A DNA stretch of 6,800 nucleotides from Bacilli bacterium (GTDB taxonomy: Bacteria; Bacillota_I; Bacilli_A; RF39; UBA660): NCBI GenBank assembly GCA_017476705.1, contig JAFUZI010000094.1, positions 1-6,800 on the forward strand, in the 5' to 3' direction. Position 1 is the first letter of the stretch, and each line of letters starts with the position of its first letter. Shown in pieces: positions 1-5,890 of the stretch. Made by a program: the position numbers and the translations under genes. The notes beneath the pieces were generated by a model. The model was not told the DNA's origin. It searched no databases and was given only the letters and a program-made list of their open reading frames with translations.

Positions 1-14
1 ATGACATATTCCAT
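1..14 (-). CDS. 5' end of a truncated divergent gene, unidentified
   Basis: Only about four codons are inside the window (ATG at 14-12 on the minus strand, reading M-E-Y-V). The call rests on signals rather than protein similarity: a GGGAGTG Shine-Dalgarno on the minus strand at 21-27 sits 6-8 bases before the ATG, and an extended -10 promoter (38-46, minus) lies just upstream. The gene would be transcribed away from the RNHCP gene. Nothing can be said about its product. Confidence 0.4.
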
Positions 15-37
15 AATTAACACTCCCAAGTACAATT

Positions 38-46
38 ATTATATCA
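38..46 (-). promoter_or_regulatory. extended -10 promoter of the left-edge gene
   Basis: TGATATAAT on the minus strand, with TATAAT at 38-43. The predicted start at about 31 lies just before the GGGAGTG ribosome binding site. No good -35 box is visible, as expected for an extended -10 promoter. The site is the exact mirror image of the plus-strand promoter at 63-71. Confidence 0.55.
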
Positions 47-62
47 TATATTTACTTTTTTA

Positions 63-71
63 TGATATAAT
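63..71 (+). promoter_or_regulatory. extended -10 promoter of the RNHCP gene
   Basis: TGATATAAT (TATAAT at 66-71), with a predicted start near 78 and a GAAGGTG ribosome binding site at 83-89 before the ATG at 95. No convincing -35 hexamer lies 16-18 bases upstream. Bases 61-71 are the reverse complement of 38-48, so the two promoters form an 11-bp inverted repeat with a 12-bp spacer. Confidence 0.6.
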
Positions 72-94
72 TTTAATAGTTTGAAGGTGAATTT

Positions 95-397
95 ATGAAA
101 GTTTTTAATATGATTGATGAAGAATTCATATGTGAAAATTGCGGAAAAAAAGTAGAAAAAGCTAAATATACTGCAAGAGATCATTGTCCATACTGCTTAT
201 ATTCAAAACACTTAGATATTAATCCAGGAGATAGATTAAATACATGTCAAGGTTTAATGAAGCCTATTGGTATTGAAAAATTTAAAGATAAATATAAAAT
301 AATTTATAAATGTTCTAAATGTGGCGAAACTCACAAAAATATAACGCTTAATGATGATAATATGGATTTAATAATAAAACTTTCTGTTATAGAATAA
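95..397 (+). CDS. RNHCP-family zinc-ribbon protein
   Basis: A 100-residue soluble protein matching the RNHCP family (function unknown; named for a conserved Arg-Asn-His-Cys-Pro motif). Metal-ligand candidates come in pairs: C13/C16 (CENC), C31/C34 (HCPYC) and C73/C76 (CSKC), with a further C51 and H80. Family hallmarks are RDHCPYCLYSKHLD (residues 28-41), the PGDR turn (44-47), then CQGLMKPI (51-58). The naming motif reads R-D-H-C-P here, an Asn-to-Asp change. Length is normal for the family. The start is supported by a GAAGGTG ribosome binding site 5-6 bases upstream and the promoter at 63-71. It is monocistronic, closed by a terminator immediately after the stop. Zinc binding and possible nucleic-acid binding are inferences from the ribbon fold. 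The family assignment is firm, the role unknown. Confidence 0.88.
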   Translation: MKVFNMIDEEFICENCGKKVEKAKYTARDHCPYCLYSKHLDINPGDRLNTCQGLMKPIGIEKFKDKYKIIYKCSKCGETHKNITLNDDNMDLIIKLSVIE

Positions 398-423
398 AAA
401 AACTACACAATAGTGTAGTTTTT
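398..423. terminator. bidirectional intrinsic terminator
   Basis: Perfect hairpin: AAAAACTACAC (398-408), loop AATA, GTGTAGTTTTT (413-423). The A-run and T-run flank the stem on both strands, so it can terminate the RNHCP gene (stop at 395-397) and the convergent tail-anchored protein gene, whose TAA (422-424, minus) overlaps the stem. Confidence 0.85.
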
Positions 424-991
424 ATATACCTAATTTATTTATATATGGAAGCAAGAAAATAGCAACTAAAATAATAATTCCAACAACAAACACAAATTTT
501 AATGATTTATTATCTTTTAAATTAACTGGTGTAACATCATCTGATTTTTCTTTATTTTCTACTTCTTCTTTATTATTCAAAGATACAACTGCATCAGGGT
601 GTTCAATAATCTCTTCTTCATAATTTACCTCTGGCGCAACTGGACCATAATTAATTTCTTCATTTGTTTCATAATTAGGTTCTGGTTCTACTGATGCAAC
701 AGAATCAGTCTCATATGATGTAACTTGATTATTTACTAAATCATCATCAACTTCTTTATCTTCAGTTGATGCATTATTATTTTCTTCAATTACAGGTGAA
801 TAATCAAATTCAGTATTATCATTATAAACAGGAACCTCTTCTTTAATTTCATTATCATCAAATGTTGAAGTTTCTTCATTATTAATAGTATCTTCACTGT
901 TAAATTGTTGTTCAAATACAGGTACATCATAATTTTCTTCTAAATCAGTACCAAATATATCTTCTACTTCATCAAAATCTTTATTATCCAT
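422..991 (-). CDS. acidic tail-anchored membrane protein, function unknown
   Basis: A 189-residue protein I do not recognise. Residues 1-160 are strongly acidic, rich in Glu, Asp and Asn, low in complexity and probably disordered, with no signal peptide. They carry loose repeats around residues 106-126 (NYE, INY and VNY units). Residues 165-183 form one hydrophobic segment (FVFVVGIIILVAIFLLPYI) preceded by Lys residues and followed by only a few residues. This is the layout of a C-tail-anchored protein with a cytoplasmic acidic domain. The start has a strong AGGAGG ribosome binding site (rc of CCTCCT). It lies 62 bp downstream of ftsK on the same strand but has its own promoter (1021-1048), so co-regulation with ftsK is possible but not required. 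A role in division or envelope organisation would be a guess from proximity. The coding call is supported by start signals and the TM tail. Confidence 0.75.
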   Translation of the reverse strand: MDNKDFDEVEDIFGTDLEENYDVPVFEQQFNSEDTINNEETSTFDDNEIKEEVPVYNDNTEFDYSPVIEENNNASTEDKEVDDDLVNNQVTSYETDSVASVEPEPNYETNEEINYGPVAPEVNYEEEIIEHPDAVVSLNNKEEVENKEKSDDVTPVNLKDNKSLKFVFVVGIIILVAIFLLPYINKLGI

Positions 992-1020
992 ACTCTAACC
1001 TCCTATCTTATTCTATATAA

Positions 1021-1048
1021 ATTATATCAAATATTTAATAAAATTCAA
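1021..1048 (-). promoter_or_regulatory. promoter of the tail-anchored protein gene
   Basis: On the minus strand, -35 TTGAAT (1043-1048), 16-bp spacer and -10 TATAAT (1021-1026) extended by TG to TGATATAAT (1021-1029). The predicted start is near 1014, about 22 bases before the ATG. It lies in the gap after the ftsK stop codon. Confidence 0.65.
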
Positions 1049-1053
1049 CAATT

Positions 1054-3249
1054 TTATTCATCTTCATTACTTTTATTTATTCCAACTAAAACATCTCTAG
1101 GTTTACTTGAACCTGTTGCTGGTCCAACTATGCCTCGTTCTTCAAGTAAATCCATTATTCTTGCAGCTCTATTATAACCAAGTCTAAATCTTCTTTGAAT
1201 TAAAGATGAGCTTGCTTTTCCTTGCTCTACAACAAATTCTACAATTTCATTATATAATGGTTCTTCTTTTGCATCAGATTCGACGCCCCCAACTAGTGTA
1301 GTTGCTCCTCTCTCTTCATCAGATTCCATTCTTTTATCATAACTAACTGGTTGTTCATGTTTTACATAATCAACAACTTTCTTAATTTCATCATCATCAA
1401 TAAATGTACCTTGAATACGTATTGGCGTATTTTCACCTTGTGGTAAAAATAACATATCTCCTTTACCAAGAAGTTTTTCAGCTCCAACCATATCAAGAAT
1501 AGTTCTAGAATCTATACTTGATGAAACTGCAAATGATATACGAGATGGAATGTTTGCTTTTACAACACCAGTGATTACATCAGTTGATGGTCTTTGAGTA
1601 GCTACAATCAAATGCATTCCGGCAGCTCTTGCCATTTGTGTTATACGCATAATTGAATCTTCTACTTCTTTAGCAGCAACAAGCATTAAATCTGCTAACT
1701 CGTCAATTATAATTACAATATATGGCATTTTTGCTTGTTTAACCTCAGAATTTTGGTTTTTCTTTTCTATATAAGCATTATATCCAGCTATATTTTTAGT
1801 ACCAGTATCTTTAAATCTTTCATATCTATTTTCCATTTCTTCAACTAATTTCTTTAAAATTTCATTAGCTTTTTTAGGATTGGTTACAACTGGTGTTAGT
1901 AAATGTGGAATATCTTCATACATAGAAAGTTCTACTTTTTTAGGGTCAACTAATACAAGTTTAACTTCATTAGGTTTAGAACGCATCAAAAGTGAAACTA
2001 TAATACTATTAATACATACTGACTTACCACTTCCTGTAGATCCGGCAACAAGCAAGTGTGGAGTTTTATTTATCTCAGTCCATACTGGTTTACCCATTAT
2101 ATCTTTTCCAAGTGTAACAAGAAGTTTCGAATCTTTTAAGTTCTTTGGAACTGTTTCTAACACTTCTCTTACTGTTACCATTGAAGATACCTTATTAGGT
2201 ATTTCTATACCAATTGTAGATTTACCAGGTATAGGTGCTTCAATTCTTACATCTTTAGCAGCAAGCGCTAATGCTATTTCACTATGTATTGAAAGTATCT
2301 TATTAAGTCTTGTTCCTGATTTTACTTCCATTTCATATTGTGTAACAGTTGGTCCTGGATTTATAGCAACAACTTTACCACTTATATCAAAATCACTAAA
2401 CACTTGATGTAATACTTCAACATTATGATTAATAGTCTCTGTACTTTCTTTATTTTTCTTACGAATTGGTTCATTTAATATTTTTATATCAGGTAAATGA
2501 TATCCAATGTAATCATTATCAACGGCTTCTTCCTCAACCTCTTCTTTAGGACTTGCTTGAGGAACATCATCTTTATGAATTAACTCTTCAATAGAACCAT
2601 ATACCACTTTATTATCTGTATCATGTTCATATTTTTCTTGTTTAACTTTAATTTCCTCTTTGTCTGCTGATTTTAATTTTACTTTATTATCTTTTATTTT
2701 ATTTGTAAACGCTCTGATAACATCATAAATTGAAAATCCAGTAAACATAATTATTCCAACGCCAAATAATACCCAAGTTACAATATATGTCCCTTTAAGA
2801 GCAAAAAGATATAAAAATAAACATGCAAATACTGATCCAATTAATCCACCACCCATACTTGTCTTAGACAAAGTTGAAGATGCCATAAAATTATTTATTG
2901 TTTCAGTTATTATTTTAAATCCTTCTAATTTTCCTGAATTAATATATTCTAAATGCGATAAAACCAAAATACTTATTAAAAATAAATATAAACCTACTAT
3001 TTTTGAATTGAAAAAATCAGGTTTAGTTCTTTTAAATAACATATATATACCAACAATGGTAACAATTATTAAAAGTACATTATACCAAGTACCTACTAAG
3101 AATGCTGCAAAATTGCTTATAAAAGAACCAACAACTCCAGTATTAGGTATAATACCAATAACTCCTATTAATATTACTAAAAGGCCAATTAATTCATAGC
3201 TATAAGTCTTTTCTTTTTTCTCGCTTTTTCTTGTTTTTTTCTTTGCCAT
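1054..3249 (-). CDS. ftsK: DNA translocase FtsK/SpoIIIE
   Basis: A 731-residue membrane-anchored, ATP-driven DNA pump that moves chromosome termini through the closing septum. The N-terminus (about 17-180) has four to five hydrophobic segments (around 18-40, 50-72, 82-101, 133-152, 155-176). An acidic/Lys-rich linker follows (181-255), much shorter than in E. coli FtsK and closer to SpoIIIE/SftA-size proteins. The alpha/beta motor domain spans about 255-625, with Walker A GSTGSGKS (403-410), Walker B IVIIIDELAD (511-520) and the conserved TQRPSTDVITG (551-561). The C-terminal gamma winged helix (about 662-725) contains RRFRLGYNRAARIMD, the part that reads oriented chromosome motifs. The start is supported by AGAGGTGG at 3253-3260 and an extended -10 promoter. 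It is the first gene after the non-coding RNA. Nothing is truncated. Whether it serves division (FtsK) or sporulation (SpoIIIE) cannot be told from this window. Confidence 0.97.
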   Translation of the reverse strand: MAKKKTRKSEKKEKTYSYELIGLLVILIGVIGIIPNTGVVGSFISNFAAFLVGTWYNVLLIIVTIVGIYMLFKRTKPDFFNSKIVGLYLFLISILVLSHLEYINSGKLEGFKIITETINNFMASSTLSKTSMGGGLIGSVFACLFLYLFALKGTYIVTWVLFGVGIIMFTGFSIYDVIRAFTNKIKDNKVKLKSADKEEIKVKQEKYEHDTDNKVVYGSIEELIHKDDVPQASPKEEVEEEAVDNDYIGYHLPDIKILNEPIRKKNKESTETINHNVEVLHQVFSDFDISGKVVAINPGPTVTQYEMEVKSGTRLNKILSIHSEIALALAAKDVRIEAPIPGKSTIGIEIPNKVSSMVTVREVLETVPKNLKDSKLLVTLGKDIMGKPVWTEINKTPHLLVAGSTGSGKSVCINSIIVSLLMRSKPNEVKLVLVDPKKVELSMYEDIPHLLTPVVTNPKKANEILKKLVEEMENRYERFKDTGTKNIAGYNAYIEKKNQNSEVKQAKMPYIVIIIDELADLMLVAAKEVEDSIMRITQMARAAGMHLIVATQRPSTDVITGVVKANIPSRISFAVSSSIDSRTILDMVGAEKLLGKGDMLFLPQGENTPIRIQGTFIDDDEIKKVVDYVKHEQPVSYDKRMESDEERGATTLVGGVESDAKEEPLYNEIVEFVVEQGKASSSLIQRRFRLGYNRAARIMDLLEERGIVGPATGSSKPRDVLVGINKSNEDE

Positions 3250-3271
3250 AACCCACCTCTATTATATAAAA

Positions 3272-3280
3272 ATTATAACA
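3272..3280 (-). promoter_or_regulatory. extended -10 promoter of ftsK
   Basis: TGTTATAAT on the minus strand (TATAAT at 3272-3277, TG at 3279-3280). Two TTGACT hexamers lie upstream (3288-3293 and 3300-3305), but their spacers (10 and 22 bp) are wrong for a standard promoter, so the TG extension is the better support. The predicted start near 3265 gives a leader of about 16 bases. The site begins 11 bp past the T-run that ends the non-coding RNA. Confidence 0.5.
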
Positions 3281-3291
3281 CATTTTTAGTC

Positions 3292-3455
3292 AAAAAAAAA
3301 GTCAAAGATAAGCAAGTACGATAAAACCTGTCTAACCAGGTGGTCATCACATCATGAATTTCAGGATCCCTAGATAAATCTAGGTCTTCAACAACCTCCA
3401 TGAATTAGATTACCAATCGCATAAAGTGTCGGTTTTTTTTAAACTTATCTTTGAC
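3292..3455 (-). ncRNA. structured small RNA, candidate 6S-like RNA
   Basis: A stand-alone RNA gene of about 155-164 nt. Seen in the sequence: a 12-bp perfect closing helix between GTCAAAGATAAG (3301-3312) and CTTATCTTTGAC (3444-3455), followed on the minus strand by nine T residues (3292-3300). A near-consensus promoter is placed so that transcription starts at the first base of that helix. Inside, helices pair 3317-3322 with 3416-3421 (6 bp), 3342-3344 with 3412-3414, 3346-3348 with 3408-3410 and 3352-3356 with 3399-3403, capped by a hairpin at 3369-3384 (CCTAGA, TAAA loop, TCTAGG). A small hairpin (3326-3341) sits on the 3' side of the central region, opposite a long unpaired 5' strand. A rod with a closing helix, an asymmetric central bubble and a 3'-side hairpin is the 6S RNA layout, but the length is somewhat short and I cannot confirm the family. 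SRP, tmRNA and T-box signatures are absent. That an RNA gene is present is much surer than its identity. Confidence 0.6.
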
Positions 3456-3461
3456 AATTTA

Positions 3462-3490
3462 ATTATAACATCAAGAATATCTTTTTTCAA
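3462..3490 (-). promoter_or_regulatory. promoter of the small RNA
   Basis: On the minus strand, -35 TTGAAA (3485-3490), exactly 17 bp of spacer, -10 TATAAT (3462-3467), then TAAATT and G at 3455 as the predicted start. This is the best sigma-A-type promoter in the window, and its start point coincides with the first base of the RNA's closing helix. Confidence 0.75.
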
Positions 3491-3507
3491 CTTCAAAATA
3501 TTTCCAA

Positions 3508-3870
3508 TTATTTAATATTACAATCCTCATCACTTGGATCATTAACAAAACTATAACTATTCTTTTTCCCTATTACTACTCTTACATAATTATATTTTTC
3601 TTTTAAATCGTCTATATTTACTGGAATTAAATTTTCATCTTCTAAATCTTCTATTGAAATACAGTGTACATCACCTATATTTTCAGTAATATCATCATTA
3701 TCGTTTATATATTCCTTTAAAGCATCAATTACTAAACTTTTTTTATTTTCTAATAATTCATTATTCTTTTTCTCAGCAATATCAGATATTTTAGTATAAG
3801 AAAATAAAAGTAGTATTCCAAGTAAAACAACAACTGCAACTAATTCAACTAAAGTAAACCCTTTTTTCAT
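3508..3870 (-). CDS. type IV prepilin-like protein (pseudopilin)
   Basis: A 120-residue protein with a class III (prepilin) signal. MKKG is followed by FTLVEL, so prepilin peptidase would cut after Gly4 to leave Phe+1 and the conserved Glu+5. The hydrophobic helix runs to about residue 26 (FTLVELVAVVVLLGILLLFS), followed by a charged amphipathic stretch (30-58) and a small acidic C-terminal domain. Cys70 and Cys117 could form a disulfide stabilising the exported domain. The length suits a ComGC-type or minor pilin, but it stands alone here: no assembly ATPase, platform protein or peptidase lies within the window, so the machinery must be elsewhere. An AGGTGA ribosome binding site (3875-3880) supports the start. 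A weak TTGCTT/TATAAT pair (3909-3914 and 3886-3891) could be its own promoter. The right-edge gene may be a partner exported or assembled by the same system (inference). Confidence 0.85.
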   Translation of the reverse strand: MKKGFTLVELVAVVVLLGILLLFSYTKISDIAEKKNNELLENKKSLVIDALKEYINDNDDITENIGDVHCISIEDLEDENLIPVNIDDLKEKYNYVRVVIGKKNSYSFVNDPSDEDCNIK

Positions 3871-3900
3871 ATTATCACCTATTTAATTATATATGAATAT

Positions 3901-3929
3901 AAAAAAAAAAGCAATTATTCTGCTTCTTT
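3901..3929 (-). terminator. probable terminator after rpmF
   Basis: On the minus strand AAAGAAGCA (3921-3929), a 7-base loop and TGCTTTTTT (3905-3913) form a 9-bp stem with one G-U pair, and the T-run continues to 3901. It overlaps the last codons and stop of rpmF. It is weak in GC, so partial readthrough into the prepilin gene is possible. Confidence 0.5.
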
Positions 3930-4097
3930 AGTAACAACTTCTTTTCCTTTATAAGTTCCACAAGCTTTACAAACTCTATGTGGTTTTACAGTTGCTCCAC
4001 ATTTTGGACAAGTTGTAGTTGTATTAGCACTTATATTGTAATGTGTTCTTCTTTTTCTACCTCTAGTTTTAGAAACTCTTCTAAATGGTACTGCCAT
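3915..4097 (-). CDS. rpmF: 50S ribosomal protein L32
   Basis: A 60-residue basic ribosomal protein of the large subunit. It has the standard L32 N-terminus MAVPFRRVSKTRGRKRRTH, then a zinc ribbon with CPKCG (C34, C37) and HRVCKACG (C47, C50), and GTYKGKEV. Keeping all four cysteines makes this the zinc-binding (C+) form of L32 rather than the C- paralogue used under zinc limitation. The start has GAGGTG at 4103-4108. It follows yceD with only 16 bp between them, and yceD-rpmF is a classic conserved pair, so the two are almost certainly co-transcribed from the promoter at 4626-4654. Confidence 0.97.
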   Translation of the reverse strand: MAVPFRRVSKTRGRKRRTHYNISANTTTTCPKCGATVKPHRVCKACGTYKGKEVVTKEAE

Positions 4098-4113
4098 ATT
4101 AACACCTCGCTTT

Positions 4114-4605
4114 TCATTTTAATAAATCTTTAAGTTTTTGTAGTTCTGGATTGACTGATTCAGAATCATCTTCTTCATCAGTTATAACTCTCCATCCATC
4201 GCCAGATAACTTCACATCATGAATATCTTCATTTACAATATGCATGGGAATTTCCATTAATATATTTTCCCATATTATTGGAAAAATATCAAGTGAATTT
4301 TCACTATTTTTTAAAGTTTTCCCCAATTCTTCTAGTAATTCTTGCACATTTTCATCTATTGAACAAGAAAATTCATAATTTGTTGGTTTTAGTGATATAG
4401 AACAAGGTAACACCATAGTCCCTGATATTATAACATTTAAATTATAATTATCAACTTCATTCTTAGTAATAAAACCTTTTACATAAGTATCTTTAAGTTC
4501 AATAATTCCTGATTCTTTTAAAGTTTCATCATCAACATTAACACTATAATCAATATCGATTTTATCAACTATATTACTTTTTAATTTAGTTATATCAATA
4601 ATCAC
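4114..4605 (-). CDS. yceD: YceD family protein (DUF177)
   Basis: A 163-residue soluble acidic protein of the DUF177/YceD family, whose bacterial and plastid members are linked to 23S rRNA accumulation and large-subunit assembly. Recognisable features are an N-terminal beta-rich half, LPCSISLKPTNYEF around residues 66-79, the EIPMHIV segment (about 117-123), the DGWRV motif (135-139) and the typical C-terminal tail NPELQKLKDLL (152-162). Many family members have a Cys after the EIPMHIV-like motif; here the position reads N-E-D. Translation starts at GTG (4605), supported by GAGGTG at 4611-4616 with a 5-base spacer. The stop is TGA, showing that TGA is a stop codon in this genome. Its position directly before rpmF confirms the family call. 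Confidence 0.92.
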   Translation of the reverse strand: MIIDITKLKSNIVDKIDIDYSVNVDDETLKESGIIELKDTYVKGFITKNEVDNYNLNVIISGTMVLPCSISLKPTNYEFSCSIDENVQELLEELGKTLKNSENSLDIFPIIWENILMEIPMHIVNEDIHDVKLSGDGWRVITDEEDDSESVNPELQKLKDLLK

Positions 4606-4625
4606 TATATCACCTCGGCTATATA

Positions 4626-4654
4626 AGTATATACTATTTTTTTAAAATATGCAA
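4626..4654 (-). promoter_or_regulatory. promoter of yceD-rpmF
   Basis: On the minus strand, -35 TTGCAT (4649-4654), 17-bp spacer, -10 TATACT (4626-4631). The predicted start near 4619 leaves a leader of about 14 bases carrying the GAGGTG site. The -35 box lies 4 bp from the extended -10 of the divergent tmcAL promoter, so RNA polymerase could not occupy both at once. Confidence 0.6.
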
Positions 4655-4657
4655 ATA

Positions 4658-4666
4658 TGATATAAT
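4658..4666 (+). promoter_or_regulatory. extended -10 promoter of tmcAL
   Basis: TGATATAAT (TATAAT at 4661-4666) with no clear -35 (a T-run at 4637-4643). Transcription would start at about 4673, downstream of the ATG at 4665 and close to the ATG at 4671, which argues against those two as start codons for tmcAL. Confidence 0.6.
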
Positions 4667-4682
4667 GATTATGGTGATGAGA

Positions 4683-5834
4683 TTGAAAAAAGTTGGAATA
4701 ATAGCCGAATATAATCCATTTCACAATGGGCACTTATATCATTTAGAAGAAACTAAAAAAATGTTTCCTGATTGCTACATAGTACTTGTTATGAGTGGTA
4801 ACTTTACACAACGTGGAGATGTATCAATTATAAATAAATGGGATAAAACTGAAATAGCTCTTAATTATGGTGTTGATTTAGTAGTTGAACTTCCTTTTGT
4901 ATTTGCAACTCAAGGTGCAGATATATTTGCTAAAGCTTCTATTGAAATACTAAATAGCTTAGATGTTGATTATTTAGTATTTGGCAGTGAATCAAACGAT
5001 ATTAAAAAATTAACAGCCCTAGCTGAGGCTCAAACAAATAATAAAAAATATGATAATTTAGTAAAAGGCTATTTAAGTGATGGAACTAATTATCCAACCG
5101 CTCTATCTAAAGCATTAACTGATATAACAGGTATAAAAATAGATAAGCCAAATGATATTTTAGGAATTACTTATATAAGAGAAATAATTAGACAAAAAAG
5201 CAAAATAAAACCTTTTACAATTAAAAGAAATAATGACTATAATGCTAAAGAACTAGAAGATTTTTATACAAGTGCAACAAGTATTAGATATGCTCTTAAA
5301 AATAATTCAGATGTATCAAATGTTGTACCTGAATATACTAATAGATTTTTAAATAAAAAACTTATGTTTATCGATGATTATTTTAACCTACTTAAATATA
5401 ATATCATGATTAATAACAATCTTGATTTAATTCAAACAGTTGATGAGGGAATACATAATAGAATAAAAAAATACATAACTACATCTAAATCACTTGATGA
5501 ACTTATTTTAAAAGTAAAAACTAAAAGATATACATATAATAAATTAAACCGTATGTTTACACATATACTTTGTAATTTTACAAAAGAAGAAGCATCTAAA
5601 TTTAATAGCATTGAATACATTAGAGTACTTGGCTTTAACAATAATGGAAGACTCATCTTAAAAGATGTTAAAGATAATATAGATATACCTATTATCACTA
5701 ATTTTTCTGATATAAAATCAAGTATGCTAGATATTGAATTTAGAACAACTTGCGCTTATGCATCTATACTTGATGAACAAGATAAAATTAAAATGATTGA
5801 AAGTGAATATAAAAACTATCCCATTCAGAGATAG
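4683..5834 (+). CDS. tmcAL: tRNA(Met) cytidine acetate ligase TmcAL
   Basis: A cytoplasmic enzyme that activates acetate with ATP to acetyl-AMP and makes N4-acetylcytidine at the wobble base (C34) of elongator tRNA-Met (B. subtilis YlbM type). From the TTG start it has 383 residues, slightly shorter than typical members. The nucleotidyltransferase signature reads GIIAEYNPFHNGH (5-17) with HNGH at 14-17. VMSGNFTQRGD (36-46) and VVELPFVFATQGAD (67-80) follow, then VFGSES (99-104), PNDILGITYI (156-165) and SATSIR (197-202). I choose TTG at 4683 because GGTGATGAG precedes it, the product begins MKKVGIIAEYNP as in relatives, and the predicted transcription start lies near 4673. In-frame ATGs at 4665, 4671 and 4677 would add two to six residues. 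The stop codon is embedded in the terminator hairpin. Monocistronic and divergent from yceD. Confidence 0.93.
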   Translation: MKKVGIIAEYNPFHNGHLYHLEETKKMFPDCYIVLVMSGNFTQRGDVSIINKWDKTEIALNYGVDLVVELPFVFATQGADIFAKASIEILNSLDVDYLVFGSESNDIKKLTALAEAQTNNKKYDNLVKGYLSDGTNYPTALSKALTDITGIKIDKPNDILGITYIREIIRQKSKIKPFTIKRNNDYNAKELEDFYTSATSIRYALKNNSDVSNVVPEYTNRFLNKKLMFIDDYFNLLKYNIMINNNLDLIQTVDEGIHNRIKKYITTSKSLDELILKVKTKRYTYNKLNRMFTHILCNFTKEEASKFNSIEYIRVLGFNNNGRLILKDVKDNIDIPIITNFSDIKSSMLDIEFRTTCAYASILDEQDKIKMIESEYKNYPIQR

Positions 5835-5840
5835 TTTTTT
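5812..5840. terminator. bidirectional intrinsic terminator
   Basis: AAAACTATC (5812-5820), 9-base loop, GATAGTTTT (5830-5838), with a T-run on the plus strand to 5840 and the mirror T-run on the minus strand. It closes tmcAL, whose TAG (5832-5834) lies inside the right arm, and can also stop transcripts of the convergent right-edge gene. Confidence 0.75.
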
Positions 5841-5890
5841 ATATATAATAATGTTTTTAAATAATAATTATTTATATATTAATAACATAA

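Noticed and set aside
1037..1058. Inverted repeat AATAAAATT/AATTTTATT at the end of ftsK as a terminator
   Set aside because: The stem is entirely A-T with no U-run on the minus strand, and it overlaps the -35 box of the next gene; chance is likely in such AT-rich DNA.
1880..2407. A 175-codon plus-strand open frame inside ftsK
   Set aside because: It lies antisense to the conserved motor domain of FtsK, has no ribosome binding site and has no recognisable protein features.
3008..3199. Plus-strand open frame opposite the ftsK membrane segments
   Set aside because: Its hydrophobic composition is an antisense reflection of transmembrane codons, and no start signals are present.
3292..3455. Structured RNA read as SRP RNA, tmRNA or a T-box leader of ftsK
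   Set aside because: The SRP apical GGAA/AGCAG loop, a tmRNA tag frame and tRNA-like ends, and the T-box AGGGUGG-ACCGCG element are all missing. It also has a U-run separate from the ftsK promoter.
5432..5698. Minus-strand open frame within tmcAL
   Set aside because: It is antisense to a conserved enzyme, with no ribosome binding site or promoter.
5835..5890. DGR template repeat or reverse transcriptase just downstream of the variable region
   Set aside because: These 56 bp are almost pure A/T and the next gene is tmcAL, so no DGR core is present here.
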